A DNA stretch of 14,218 nucleotides from DASXYU01 sp036502295. GTDB taxonomy: Bacteria > Actinomycetota > Actinomycetes > Mycobacteriales > Jatrophihabitantaceae. The position numbers and the translations under genes were made by a program. Location: contig DASXYU010000100.1 of assembly GCA_036502295.1 (NCBI GenBank), forward strand, positions 1 through 14,218, in the 5' to 3' direction. Below, one piece after another: positions 1 through 6,762 of the stretch; positions within the stretch are counted from its first letter, which is position 1; every line of letters begins with the position of its first letter. Below the pieces are notes generated by a model that saw nothing but the letters and a program-made list of their open reading frames with translations, was not told the DNA's origin and searched no databases.

Positions 1-1243
1 CCTGGTGCAGGTTCTTGTGAACGTCGTAAGCGGCCTGACCGGTCTCGGCCAGCGGGTAGGAGCGCGAGAGGGTCGGGTGGATCATGCCCTTGGCGATCAG
101 GCGGTTGGCCTCCCAGCTCTCCTTGTAGTTGGCGAAGTGCGAGCTGATGATCCGCTTGAGGTTCATCCAGAGGTAGCGGTTGTCGTACTCGTGCATGAAG
201 CCCGAGGTCGAGGCGCAGGTGACGATGGTGCCGCCGCGCTTGGCGACGTAGACCGACGCACCGAAGGTCTCCCGTCCCGGGTGCTCGTAGACGATGTCAG
301 GGTCATCGCCGCCGGTGAGTTCGCGGATCTTCGCCCCGAGCCGCTGCCACTCCTTGGGATTCTGCCGCTCCTCAGGGGTCCCGGCGTTGTCCCAGAACCT
401 GTAGCCCTCCGCAGCTCGATCGATGATCAGCTCGGCGCCCATCCGGCGGCAGATCTCGGCCTTCTCGGGGGAGGAGACAACACAGACAGGGATCGCGCCG
501 CCGTTCAGGGCGTACTGCGTGGCGTAGCCGCCGAGACCGCCCGAGGCACCCCAGATGAGGACCACGTCGCCCTGCTTCATTCCGGCGCCGTGGTGGCTCA
601 CCAGCTGGCGGTAGGCGGTAGAGTTCACCAGACCCGGGGAGGCGGCCTCTTCCCACGTGAGGTGCGCAGCTTTGGGCATGAGCTGGTTCGCCTTCACCAG
701 CGCCATCTGCGCCAAGCCACCGAAGTTCGTCTCGAAGCCCCAGATGCGCTGCTGTGGGTCCATCATCGTGTCGTCGTGGCCGGCGGCGTCCTCAAGCTCG
801 ACCGAGAGGCAGTGCGCGACGACCTCATCGCCAGGTTTCCACTTCGTGACGCCCACACCGACTGCCAGCACGACACCGGACAGATCCGAGCCGATCACCT
901 GGTACGGCAGGTCGTGACGCTTCGTGAGCTCGCTGTAGCGGCCGTACTTCTTCAGGAAGCCGAAGGTCGGCACGGGCTCGAAGATCGAGGTCCACACCGT
1001 GTTGTAGTTGATGGCGCTCGCCATGACGGCGACGATCGCCTCACCCGGGCCCAGCTCCGGGGTCGCCACCTCCTGCAGGTGCAGCGACTTGCGCGGGTCC
1101 TTCTCGCGGGAGGAAAGCCCGGCGAACATCTCCTGGTCCTCGGCACGGACCACGACACCCTGATAGCTGCTCGGGACCTCAAGGTGCGCGATCGAGGCCA
1201 AGTCGTCGTTGAGGATCGCCTCGCGGATCTTTTCGATGGTCAT
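1..1243 (-). CDS. ccr: Crotonyl-CoA carboxylase/reductase, C-terminus cut by window edge
   Basis: Medium-chain dehydrogenase/reductase that reductively carboxylates crotonyl-CoA to (2S)-ethylmalonyl-CoA with NADPH and CO2, the key step of the ethylmalonyl-CoA pathway and a source of polyketide extender units. I translated the minus strand from ATG at 1243: 414 codons are open to the edge. The family is about 450 residues, so roughly 30-40 are missing. The NADPH-binding glycine motif GASGGLGG lies at residues 232-239. The CO2-binding tetrad described for the Kitasatospora enzyme is present: Asn81 (in INYNTVW), Phe170-Glu171 (in WGFETNFGG) and a His at 369 (in SSHFANYKE), which supports a true carboxylase over a plain reductase. 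The start lies one base after the epimerase stop codon, so the two are probably translationally coupled; no strong Shine-Dalgarno is visible. Very confident on family. Confidence 0.96.
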   Translation of the reverse strand, partial: MTIEKIREAILNDDLASIAHLEVPSSYQGVVVRAEDQEMFAGLSSREKDPRKSLHLQEVATPELGPGEAIVAVMASAINYNTVWTSIFEPVPTFGFLKKYGRYSELTKRHDLPYQVIGSDLSGVVLAVGVGVTKWKPGDEVVAHCLSVELEDAAGHDDTMMDPQQRIWGFETNFGGLAQMALVKANQLMPKAAHLTWEEAASPGLVNSTAYRQLVSHHGAGMKQGDVVLIWGASGGLGGYATQYALNGGAIPVCVVSSPEKAEICRRMGAELIIDRAAEGYRFWDNAGTPEERQNPKEWQRLGAKIRELTGGDDPDIVYEHPGRETFGASVYVAKRGGTIVTCASTSGFMHEYDNRYLWMNLKRIISSHFANYKESWEANRLIAKGMIHPTLSRSYPLAETGQAAYDVHKNLHQ

Positions 1244-1244
1244 A

Positions 1245-1691
1245 TCAGTGCGTACCCGTTGCGTGGTCGCTTCCCGCGGCCGGCTCGACGAGTTCGACGA
1301 GGACGCCACCGGCGTCCTTGGGGTGGATGAAGTTCACCCGGCTATCGGCGGTGCCGCGCCGCGGCTCGTCGTAGAGCAGACGCAGTCCCTTGGCCCGGAG
1401 CTGCTCGCTCACCGCGTCGATGTCCTGGACGGTGTAGGCGAGCTGCTGGATCCCGGTTCCGTTGCGGTCGAGGAACTTTGCGATCGTCGAACTCTCGTTG
1501 AGCGGTGCGAGCAACTGGATGCGAGTGCTGCCGTCACCTACCGCGAGCATCGCCTCGCGGACGCCCTGTTCCTCGTTCGTCTCCTCGTGCACGCTGACGA
1601 TACCGAAGTTCTCCTCGTAGAACTTGATGGCGTCGTCCAGGTCCGGGACGGCAATACCGACATGGTCGATCTTCGTGAAGAGACTGCTCAT
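1245..1691 (-). CDS. mce: Methylmalonyl/ethylmalonyl-CoA epimerase (VOC fold)
   Basis: A 148-residue enzyme of two VOC (glyoxalase-like) modules that interconverts the 2R and 2S epimers of methylmalonyl-CoA and, in organisms with Ccr, ethylmalonyl-CoA. Expected metal ligands are His10 (DHVGIAV), Gln59 (RIQLLAP) and Glu133 (GVLVELVEP). The fourth, normally His in a GxHHxAY motif, is Gln83 here (GIQQLAYTV). The NEEQGVREAML segment at 39-49 carries the conserved acidic residues near the active site. The start is ATG at 1691 with a GGGGCGAGGA-like ribosome site about 7 nt upstream. It is followed after one base by ccr. The sequence looks close to the mycobacterial epimerase next to fadA4 (recalled, not aligned). 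The role is secure; which acyl-CoA it prefers is inferred from the ccr neighbour. Confidence 0.93.
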   Translation of the reverse strand: MSSLFTKIDHVGIAVPDLDDAIKFYEENFGIVSVHEETNEEQGVREAMLAVGDGSTRIQLLAPLNESSTIAKFLDRNGTGIQQLAYTVQDIDAVSEQLRAKGLRLLYDEPRRGTADSRVNFIHPKDAGGVLVELVEPAAGSDHATGTH

Positions 1692-1813
1692 GCGGCAATC
1701 CTCGCCCCTGAAACCGCTGCCGGGGGAGTCCTAGGTGCGGTTGCTCACACCGGACTCATGGCTGAGCTCGTGGCCACCGCCGAATGGGTAGAAAGCCGGA
1801 AGGCACCGCGTCC

Positions 1814-2404
1814 TCACAACTGCGCGACGTCCAATCCGAGTTCGGTGCAGGTCGTGACGGTGCCCGGGAAGACCCCCACCTCGCCCGAGGGCAGGACGCA
1901 GGCGATCAGATGCGGCAGCGGGTAGTTCCAGGGCGCCGGTTTGGGGTCCAGGAGCACCTTCGGGTCGGTGCTGCTGTAGCGCCCCTGCAGCCAGCCGCCG
2001 GTGCAGATGTCCATCGCATGGCTGGCGGCATCGGGCAGGCTCGGGTTGGTGCCGTCCGAGGCCACAGTGAAGTCCTCGTGGTTGTGCGGGTCCGTGAGGC
2101 TCGCCGTGGTGTAGCAGTGGGCGATGCGACGGTCGGTCGGCGGCGCGGACCGGAACGCGCCGGCGGCAGCCGCGGAGCCGACGCCCACACCCGCAGCGAG
2201 GACGGCCGCCACCGTCGCGATGAGGACGGTGCGGCGACGCCGAAGCGGACGCTCCGGCGGCAGCAGTTCGGGCTCGGCGGCGGCGAGCGCGGCGAGCATC
2301 ACGCGATGGCGCTCGCGCGCGCTCTGCGACAGTCGCGCCTCGGCGACGCGGCGCAGTGCGACGTCGAACTCGTCGTCGATGGGGTTGTTCGTCTCGTTCG
2401 TCAT
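1814..2404 (-). CDS. Single-pass membrane protein, putative anti-sigma factor
   Basis: Protein of 196 residues. The N-terminus (1-54) is charged and cytoplasmic in appearance, followed by RRRR and a hydrophobic Ala/Val/Gly segment at about 59-83 that fits one membrane helix. The remaining ~110 residues should lie outside the cell and hold four cysteines (97, 134, 169, 186) plus several histidines (96, 107, 109, 129, 165). It starts at ATG 2404, four bases after the stop of the sigma gene, so the two are almost certainly co-transcribed. That position is where the cognate anti-sigma factor is usually found, but the zinc-binding HxxxCxxC motif is absent and I recognise no named domain. An in-frame extension upstream exists but would run through the sigma gene. 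The anti-sigma function is inferred from context and topology only. Confidence 0.7.
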   Translation of the reverse strand: MTNETNNPIDDEFDVALRRVAEARLSQSARERHRVMLAALAAAEPELLPPERPLRRRRTVLIATVAAVLAAGVGVGSAAAAGAFRSAPPTDRRIAHCYTTASLTDPHNHEDFTVASDGTNPSLPDAASHAMDICTGGWLQGRYSSTDPKVLLDPKPAPWNYPLPHLIACVLPSGEVGVFPGTVTTCTELGLDVAQL

Positions 2405-2408
2405 GCGA

Positions 2409-2996
2409 TCACCCCGTCCTGGCGATCGTCTCGGGGGAGGTGGGCGTCTCGCCGTAGATGGCGCGGGCGCGGGTGAGCGCCCGCGCGAGGCGAGTGCGCA
2501 CCGTGCTCGCCGGGCGTCCTGTCGCGGCGGCGACCGCAGCGGCGGAGAGACCATGCATCACACAGAGTTCGATGACCTCGCGATCGGCGGGGCGCAATGC
2601 GCGCAGCGTGTCCAACGCCCTGACCCGTTCGCGGTCGAACTCGTCGCGGTCGGCGATCTCGATCGCGACGTCCGGCTCGTCGGCCACGGGCAGCCGTCCG
2701 GCGAGCCGCCAGATCCGCGCCGAGCTACGGCGGTGCTCAGAGAGCAGGTTGTTGGCAGTGACCAGCAGCCACGGCAGAATGTCCGCCTCGTCATGCAGTT
2801 GGATCGCCGACCGACGCCGCCACGCGATGGTGAAGACCTCGGCAGTGAGATCCTCGGCATCCGCGCGGACCGCGCCTCGGGCGCTGCAGTGCGCGAAGAC
2901 GCGATCGGCGTGGCGCTCGTAGAACTCCCCGAACGCGTCGGGATCGCCGGCGACCGCCCTCTCCCACAGGATCCGGGCCGGCGACATGGCCACCAC
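2409..2996 (-). CDS. ECF-type RNA polymerase sigma factor (sigma-70 family)
   Basis: A 195-residue two-domain sigma factor. Sigma region 2 spans about 13-92, with the helix AEDLTAEVFTIAWRR and the LPWLLVTANNLLSEHRR segment typical of ECF factors. Region 4 spans about 127-178, with LRPADREVIELC, then a helix-turn-helix ending in TGRPASTVRTRLARALTRAR. The linker between them is short and no extra C-terminal domain is present. The start is uncertain: GTG at 2996, GTG at 2993 or ATG at 2987 are all in frame, and an AGGG at 3001-3004 would best serve the second. It is followed four bases later by a membrane protein, its likely anti-sigma partner. It lies between epimerase/ccr and the divergent thiolase, so control of the acyl-CoA genes is possible but unproven. 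Confidence 0.9.
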   Translation of the reverse strand: MVAMSPARILWERAVAGDPDAFGEFYERHADRVFAHCSARGAVRADAEDLTAEVFTIAWRRRSAIQLHDEADILPWLLVTANNLLSEHRRSSARIWRLAGRLPVADEPDVAIEIADRDEFDRERVRALDTLRALRPADREVIELCVMHGLSAAAVAAATGRPASTVRTRLARALTRARAIYGETPTSPETIARTG

Positions 2997-3252
2997 TGTG
3001 CCCTATTCGGGCCCCATCCGAGGCTGTCTGCTGCCGAGACCGGATCGTTATCCACTGTGGTGAAACACCGCGGCCGCTGGGGACATATGTCGGTGGAAGC
3101 GCCCGCTGGTGTCGCTCCGACGGTGGCTCGTCGGTTCGTCCTCGGGAGGGAGGGCGCTTCCACCACGTCAGTCACCTCACACCGACTGCACGGCCTGCCG
3201 GGGATACAGTGGTCGGTTGGAACACCGAACGCCTAGATATCCGGGAGCTGGC
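2997..3252. other. Divergent intergenic region, sigma gene / thiolase
   Basis: A 256-bp gap between the divergent sigma factor and thiolase genes, the second longest extended gap type in the window. It holds a perfect 13-bp inverted repeat (listed separately) and a TACAGT at 3205-3210 that could be a -10 element for the thiolase, though I find no convincing -35. No open frame with credible coding features was seen, and no cobalamin-riboswitch B12 box was recognised. Confidence 0.5.
3092..3164. repeat. 13-bp perfect inverted repeat enclosing a hairpin
   Basis: GGTGGAAGCGCCC at 3092-3104 is exactly complementary to GGGCGCTTCCACC at 3152-3164. Within the 47-nt interior, CCGACG (3117-3122) pairs with CGTCGG (3129-3134) around a 6-nt loop. 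There is no T-run, so it is not a classical terminator. It could be a structured leader or small RNA, or a two-site operator in the divergent promoter region. Confidence 0.6.
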
Positions 3253-4452
3253 ATGAGCACTGGTACGACATCGGTCATCATCGAAGGAGCACGCACCCCG
3301 ATGGGGCGCCTCCTCGGCCAGCTCAAGGACTTCTCGGGGACCGACCTCGGCGGATTCGCCATCAAGGCCGCGTTGGAGCGGGCCGGCGTGGCTCCCGAGC
3401 AGGTGCAGTACGTGATCATGGGCCAGGTGCTGCAGGCCGGGCTGGGGCAGATGCCCGCCCGCCAGGCCGCCTACAAGGGCGGTGTCCCGCTCACCGTTCC
3501 CGCACTGTCGATCAACAAGATGTGTCTGTCGGGTATCGACGCGATCGCGCTTGCCGACCAGCTCATCCGTGCCGGGGAGTTCGACATCATCGTCGCCGGT
3601 GGCATGGAGTCGATGACCAACGCCCCGCACCTGCTGCCCAAGTCGCGGGTCGGCACCAAGTACGGCTCGATCGAGATGCTCGACTCGATGGCCTTCGACG
3701 GACTCGACGACTACTTCGAGAAGGTCCCGATGGGCGAACTCACCGATCGTGGCAACGCCGCGCTGGGCATCGCCCGCGAGCCGCAGGACGCCTTCGCCGC
3801 CGCCTCGCACCAGAAGGCGGCGCTCGCCCAGAAGAACGGCCTCTTCGCCGAAGAGATCGCCCCCATCTCCGTTCCGCAGCGCAAGGGCGACCCGATCGAA
3901 CTCACCGAGGACGAGGGCATCCGCCCGGACACCACGCCCGAAACGTTGAGCAAGCTCAAGGCGTCCTTCCTCGACGGCGGCACCATCACCGCGGGCTCCT
4001 CCTCGCCGATCTCCGACGGCGCCGCCGCGGTCGTCGTGATGAGCAAGGCGAAGGCCCAGGAGCTTGGGCTGAGCTGGATCGCCGAGATCGGTACCCACGG
4101 CAACGTCGCCGGCCCGGACAACTCGCTGCACTCCCAGCCGGCCAACGCCATCAAGGACGCGCTGCGCAAGGCCGACCTCACCACGTCCGACCTGAAGCTT
4201 GTGGAGATCAACGAGGCATTCGCCTCCGTCGGCCTGCACTCCACCGCGGAGCTCGGCATCGACCCCGAGATCGTCAACGTCAACGGCGGTGCCATCGCGT
4301 TGGGGCATCCGATCGGCATGTCCGGCGCCCGCATCACGCTGTCGCTCGCCTACGAGCTGAAGCGCCGCGGTGGCGGAACAGGCGCGGCCGCGCTCTGCGG
4401 CGGCGGCGGTCAGGGTGACGCGCTCCTGCTCCACGTCCCCGTTGCGTCCTGA
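3253..4452 (+). CDS. Acetyl-CoA C-acetyltransferase (thiolase, FadA4-like)
   Basis: A 399-residue biosynthetic-type thiolase that condenses two acetyl-CoA into acetoacetyl-CoA, the entry reaction of the ethylmalonyl-CoA route, or runs in reverse. The acyl-accepting Cys91 lies in NKMCLSG, followed by GGMESM at 116-121. NEAFA is at 320-324 (Asn320), the catalytic His352 is in GHPIGMSGAR and Cys382 is in LCGGGGQG. The length matches the family. The start ATG at 3253 has GGGAG at 3243-3247, five bases upstream. The sequence resembles mycobacterial FadA4, which sits next to the epimerase gene in M. tuberculosis (recalled). Here the two are divergent and separated by a sigma/anti-sigma pair. The gene is followed after 41 bp by meaB on the same strand. 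Confidence 0.95.
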   Translation: MSTGTTSVIIEGARTPMGRLLGQLKDFSGTDLGGFAIKAALERAGVAPEQVQYVIMGQVLQAGLGQMPARQAAYKGGVPLTVPALSINKMCLSGIDAIALADQLIRAGEFDIIVAGGMESMTNAPHLLPKSRVGTKYGSIEMLDSMAFDGLDDYFEKVPMGELTDRGNAALGIAREPQDAFAAASHQKAALAQKNGLFAEEIAPISVPQRKGDPIELTEDEGIRPDTTPETLSKLKASFLDGGTITAGSSSPISDGAAAVVVMSKAKAQELGLSWIAEIGTHGNVAGPDNSLHSQPANAIKDALRKADLTTSDLKLVEINEAFASVGLHSTAELGIDPEIVNVNGGAIALGHPIGMSGARITLSLAYELKRRGGGTGAAALCGGGGQGDALLLHVPVAS

Positions 4453-4493
4453 GCACGACGTCCCGCCCGCGGCTCGACCCACCGTCCTGAACC

Positions 4494-5465
4494 GTGGCCC
4501 GCTCCGACACCGAGAACGTCGCGGATCTCGTCGAACGTGCCGGCCGCCGCGAGGTCGGTGCGGTCGCCCGGCTGATCTCGCTCGTCGAACGCGACTCTCC
4601 GCAGCTGCGTGAGGTTGCGGCCACCCTCGCGGTTCAGACCATGCGGCAGCGACCCGCGCATGTTGTCGGTCTCACCGGATCGCCGGGCGTGGGCAAGTCG
4701 ACCTCGACCTCCGCGCTCGTCGCCGCGATCCGCTCGACGGGGCGCACTGTCGGGGTGCTCGCTGTCGACCCGTCCTCACCGTTCACCGGCGGGGCGTTGC
4801 TCGGCGACCGCATCCGCATGCAGGAGCACTCCGATGACGACGGCGTCTTCATTCGCTCCCTCGCCTCGCGCGGCCAGCTCGGCGGGCTCTCGGCCGAAGT
4901 GCCGCAGGCGTTGCGAGTGCTGGAGGCGGCGGGGTTCGACGTCATCCTCGTCGAGACGGTGGGCGTCGGGCAGGCCGAACTCGACATCGCCTCGCTGGCG
5001 GACACCACGCTCGTCATCCTCGCGCCGGGCATGGGTGACGGGATCCAGGCGGTGAAGGCCGGCATCCTTGAGATCGCCGACGTCTACGCGGTGAACAAGG
5101 CCGACCGTGACGGTGCCGATCGAGTGGCGCGCGACCTGAGGCAGATGCAGCGCCTGACCGTTGCAACGGGGGAGTGGCCGGTGCCGATCGTGAAGACATC
5201 CGCCGCCTCGCGGCAAGGAATCGACGAGCTGCTTGCGGCAATCGACCGGCACTTCACCTGGCTGAACACTTCGGGAGAGTTGGCGACGCGGCGTCGGCAC
5301 CGCGCCGCGAGCGAGATCGAGGCCATCGCGCTCGGCGAGGTGCGCGCTCGCTTCGCGGGGGCGACTGGCCCGTCCGCGCTGCAGGCCGCCGCGGATCGCG
5401 TGGTCGCCGGTGGGACCGATCCCTTCACCGCTGCCGAGCAGGTGCTCGGCTCGCTGACGCTGTAG
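4494..5465 (+). CDS. meaB: Methylmalonyl-CoA mutase-associated GTPase MeaB
   Basis: A 323-residue G3E-family P-loop GTPase that loads and protects the B12-dependent acyl-CoA mutase. The Walker A motif GSPGVGKS is at 62-69. VDPSSPFTGGALLGDR with Asp92 and Asp105 covers the magnesium/switch region, ETVGVGQ is at 154-160, and the guanine-specificity motif NKAD is at 201-204. The length is normal. It starts at GTG 4494, chosen because the following residues align with the usual N-terminal helix; no Shine-Dalgarno is obvious. It follows the thiolase by 41 bp and is probably in the same transcript. No mutase subunit is in the window, so its client lies elsewhere. The 3' end overlaps the end of the convergent hydrolase gene by 41 bp. 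Confidence 0.95.
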   Translation: MARSDTENVADLVERAGRREVGAVARLISLVERDSPQLREVAATLAVQTMRQRPAHVVGLTGSPGVGKSTSTSALVAAIRSTGRTVGVLAVDPSSPFTGGALLGDRIRMQEHSDDDGVFIRSLASRGQLGGLSAEVPQALRVLEAAGFDVILVETVGVGQAELDIASLADTTLVILAPGMGDGIQAVKAGILEIADVYAVNKADRDGADRVARDLRQMQRLTVATGEWPVPIVKTSAASRQGIDELLAAIDRHFTWLNTSGELATRRRHRAASEIEAIALGEVRARFAGATGPSALQAAADRVVAGGTDPFTAAEQVLGSLTL

Positions 5466-6714
5466 CGGTGGCGAGGAAGCTCTCGATGAGGGCCCTCGTC
5501 CTGCCGGGCAGCTCGAACTGCGGGACGTGACCGCAGTTCTCGAAGACCACCGACTGCGCCAGCGGCAGCGCCTCGGTGACGAAGGCGGAGGAACTCGCGG
5601 GGACGAGGACGTCCTGCGCACCCCAGACGAAGAGCGCGGGTGCGGTGAGCGTCGGCAACCGGTCCCAGAAGCCGCCCGCACCGAACGGCGGATCGAGGTA
5701 GAGGTGCCGCATCGCGGAGAAGATCGCGAAGCGGCTGCCGCGCTGCTCCCATACGCGCTGAAACTCATCCGCCGCCGCGTCGAACCACGGGTCGGGCAGC
5801 GCACTGGGGGAGGCGAAGAGCGCGCGCAGACCGCGCATCACCATCGCGCGGGGCATCGGCAGCTTCACGGTCGCCACCTCATCGCGCACGAGGCGGACGA
5901 AGGGCTCAAAGTGCCGAACGCGGCGGATGGCTACGGCGGGACAGAGGCCCACGAACGCCCGGACCAGCTCAGGGTGCTCGAGTGCCACCTCGATCGCCAC
6001 GCGACCGCCGAGGCTGTTGCCGATGAGAACGGTGGGCTGATCGCACGTGGCGGCGAGGAAGCTGCGCAGCCACTCGCCGAGGAACTGCGGGTCGTACCGG
6101 CCGCTGATCGCCGGGGTGCCGCCGTGCCCCGGGATGTCCGGCGCGAGGACGTGGTGCGTGGGCGCGAAAGCCTCGATCAGCGGCAGCATCGTGACGTTCG
6201 TCGCGGCGAGTCCGTGGATGAGGACGAGCGGCGGCGCGTCCTTCGAGCCGGCCTCGGCGTAGAAAGTAGCGGCGCCCATCGCCTCGACCGTGCCGGTGCG
6301 CACATGCACGCCGGTGGTGTCGCTCCGGTGGCTGCGCGGCCGGCTCGACCCTTGGGTCGAACTCCGTTGAAACCACCGGTTGTGTTTAACCGGCGGGGGA
6401 AAGAGGCCGTCGAGTTCGAGCGCGAGGGTGAGGTTGCCCCGCACCTGGAGTTCGCCGGCGAGGAAGGCCGAGACGCCACTGCGCCGTCCTGCGATGACAT
6501 CGGCGAGGACGGGAAGTTCAGCGTGCACCGTGAGGTCGGGCTTGTTCGGCCGTCCGTAACGTGGTGTAGCGAAGCCATGATCGAGATCGATGGTCCATGT
6601 GGTGCGTCCTGCGCTGGTGAAGAGCACGGCGGCGCGGACGCCGGCCAAGCGCGGGGAGGTCACCTCTCCGAGTCGTTCGCGCAGTAGCGGCAGCAGATCG
6701 CTCACGGGCTCCAC
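5425..6714 (-). CDS. SCP2 lipid-binding domain fused to alpha/beta hydrolase
   Basis: A 429-residue protein of two parts. Residues about 7-107 look like an SCP2 sterol-carrier domain (WTIDLDHGFATPRYG and FLAGELQVRGNLTLALEL are typical). Residues about 142-415 are an alpha/beta hydrolase with oxyanion HGLA (167-170), nucleophile Ser234 in GNSLGG, Asp368 in WGAQD and His396 in NCGHVPQ. A basic, Ser-rich linker (110-135) joins them. The substrate is unknown; a hydrophobic ester or acyl chain would suit both domains. The GTG start at 6714 has no Shine-Dalgarno, but TAACCT lies seven bases upstream, which fits a leaderless transcript. Divergent from marR, which may control it. Its last 41 bp overlap the end of meaB, giving an Ala/Ser/Arg-rich tail that is probably incidental. 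Confidence 0.88.
   Translation of the reverse strand: MEPVSDLLPLLRERLGEVTSPRLAGVRAAVLFTSAGRTTWTIDLDHGFATPRYGRPNKPDLTVHAELPVLADVIAGRRSGVSAFLAGELQVRGNLTLALELDGLFPPPVKHNRWFQRSSTQGSSRPRSHRSDTTGVHVRTGTVEAMGAATFYAEAGSKDAPPLVLIHGLAATNVTMLPLIEAFAPTHHVLAPDIPGHGGTPAISGRYDPQFLGEWLRSFLAATCDQPTVLIGNSLGGRVAIEVALEHPELVRAFVGLCPAVAIRRVRHFEPFVRLVRDEVATVKLPMPRAMVMRGLRALFASPSALPDPWFDAAADEFQRVWEQRGSRFAIFSAMRHLYLDPPFGAGGFWDRLPTLTAPALFVWGAQDVLVPASSSAFVTEALPLAQSVVFENCGHVPQFELPGRTRALIESFLATATASASRAPARQR
6345..6393. repeat. Palindrome-rich DNA in the hydrolase linker
   Basis: TCGACCC (6345-6351) and GGGTCGA (6354-6360) form a near-continuous palindrome. CCGGTT (6376-6381) and AACCGG (6388-6393) form a second hairpin, and GTTGAAACCACC lies between them. 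These bases encode the basic linker between the SCP2 and hydrolase domains. The middle stretch resembles one end of the dispersed element seen in hrpA, but the match is partial. Confidence 0.4.
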
Positions 6715-6721
6715 ACCACAC

Positions 6722-6727
6722 AGGTTA
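6722..6727 (-). promoter_or_regulatory. Putative -10 box of the SCP2-hydrolase gene
   Basis: Read on the minus strand this is TAACCT, matching the actinobacterial TANNNT consensus, with seven bases to the GTG at 6714. The transcript would begin at or within a base of the start codon. It partly overlaps the 16-bp palindrome, so a bound repressor would block it. No -35 was identified. Confidence 0.45.
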
Positions 6728-6741
6728 GGGCCGCGGCCCTA
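6726..6741. promoter_or_regulatory. 16-bp perfect palindrome, candidate MarR operator
   Basis: TAGGGCCGCGGCCCTA is a perfect palindrome in the 48-bp gap between the divergent hydrolase and marR genes, overlapping the -10 of one and lying where the -35 of the other should be. MarR dimers usually bind palindromes of about this size in their own divergent promoters. Function is inferred from size and position. Confidence 0.55.
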
Positions 6742-6750
6742 CCGAGCCTG

Positions 6751-6756
6751 TACTCT
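6751..6756 (+). promoter_or_regulatory. Putative -10 box of marR
   Basis: TACTCT fits TANNNT and ends six bases before the ATG at 6763. The absence of a ribosome binding site in the intervening GCCGAA supports a leaderless transcript. Confidence 0.5.
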
Positions 6757-6762
6757 GCCGAA

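Noticed and set aside
5..1330. Plus-strand open frame of 441 codons opposite ccr
   Set aside because: It is the mirror of the ccr and epimerase codons in GC-rich DNA. The minus strand encodes a protein with every Ccr motif, and the plus product has no recognisable domain.
2997..3252. Cobalamin riboswitch before the thiolase, suggested by the B12-linked gene set
   Set aside because: No B12-box-like core or typical helix order was recognised, and the thiolase itself does not use B12.
3172..4482. Minus-strand open frame of 436 codons opposite the thiolase
   Set aside because: Antisense shadow: the plus strand has full thiolase catalytic motifs and a ribosome site, while the minus product is low-complexity Arg/Gly/Asp-rich sequence.
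5527..6687. Plus-strand open frame of 386 codons opposite the SCP2-hydrolase
   Set aside because: Antisense shadow of a well-supported gene; no domain, and very rich in Arg, Glu and Gly.
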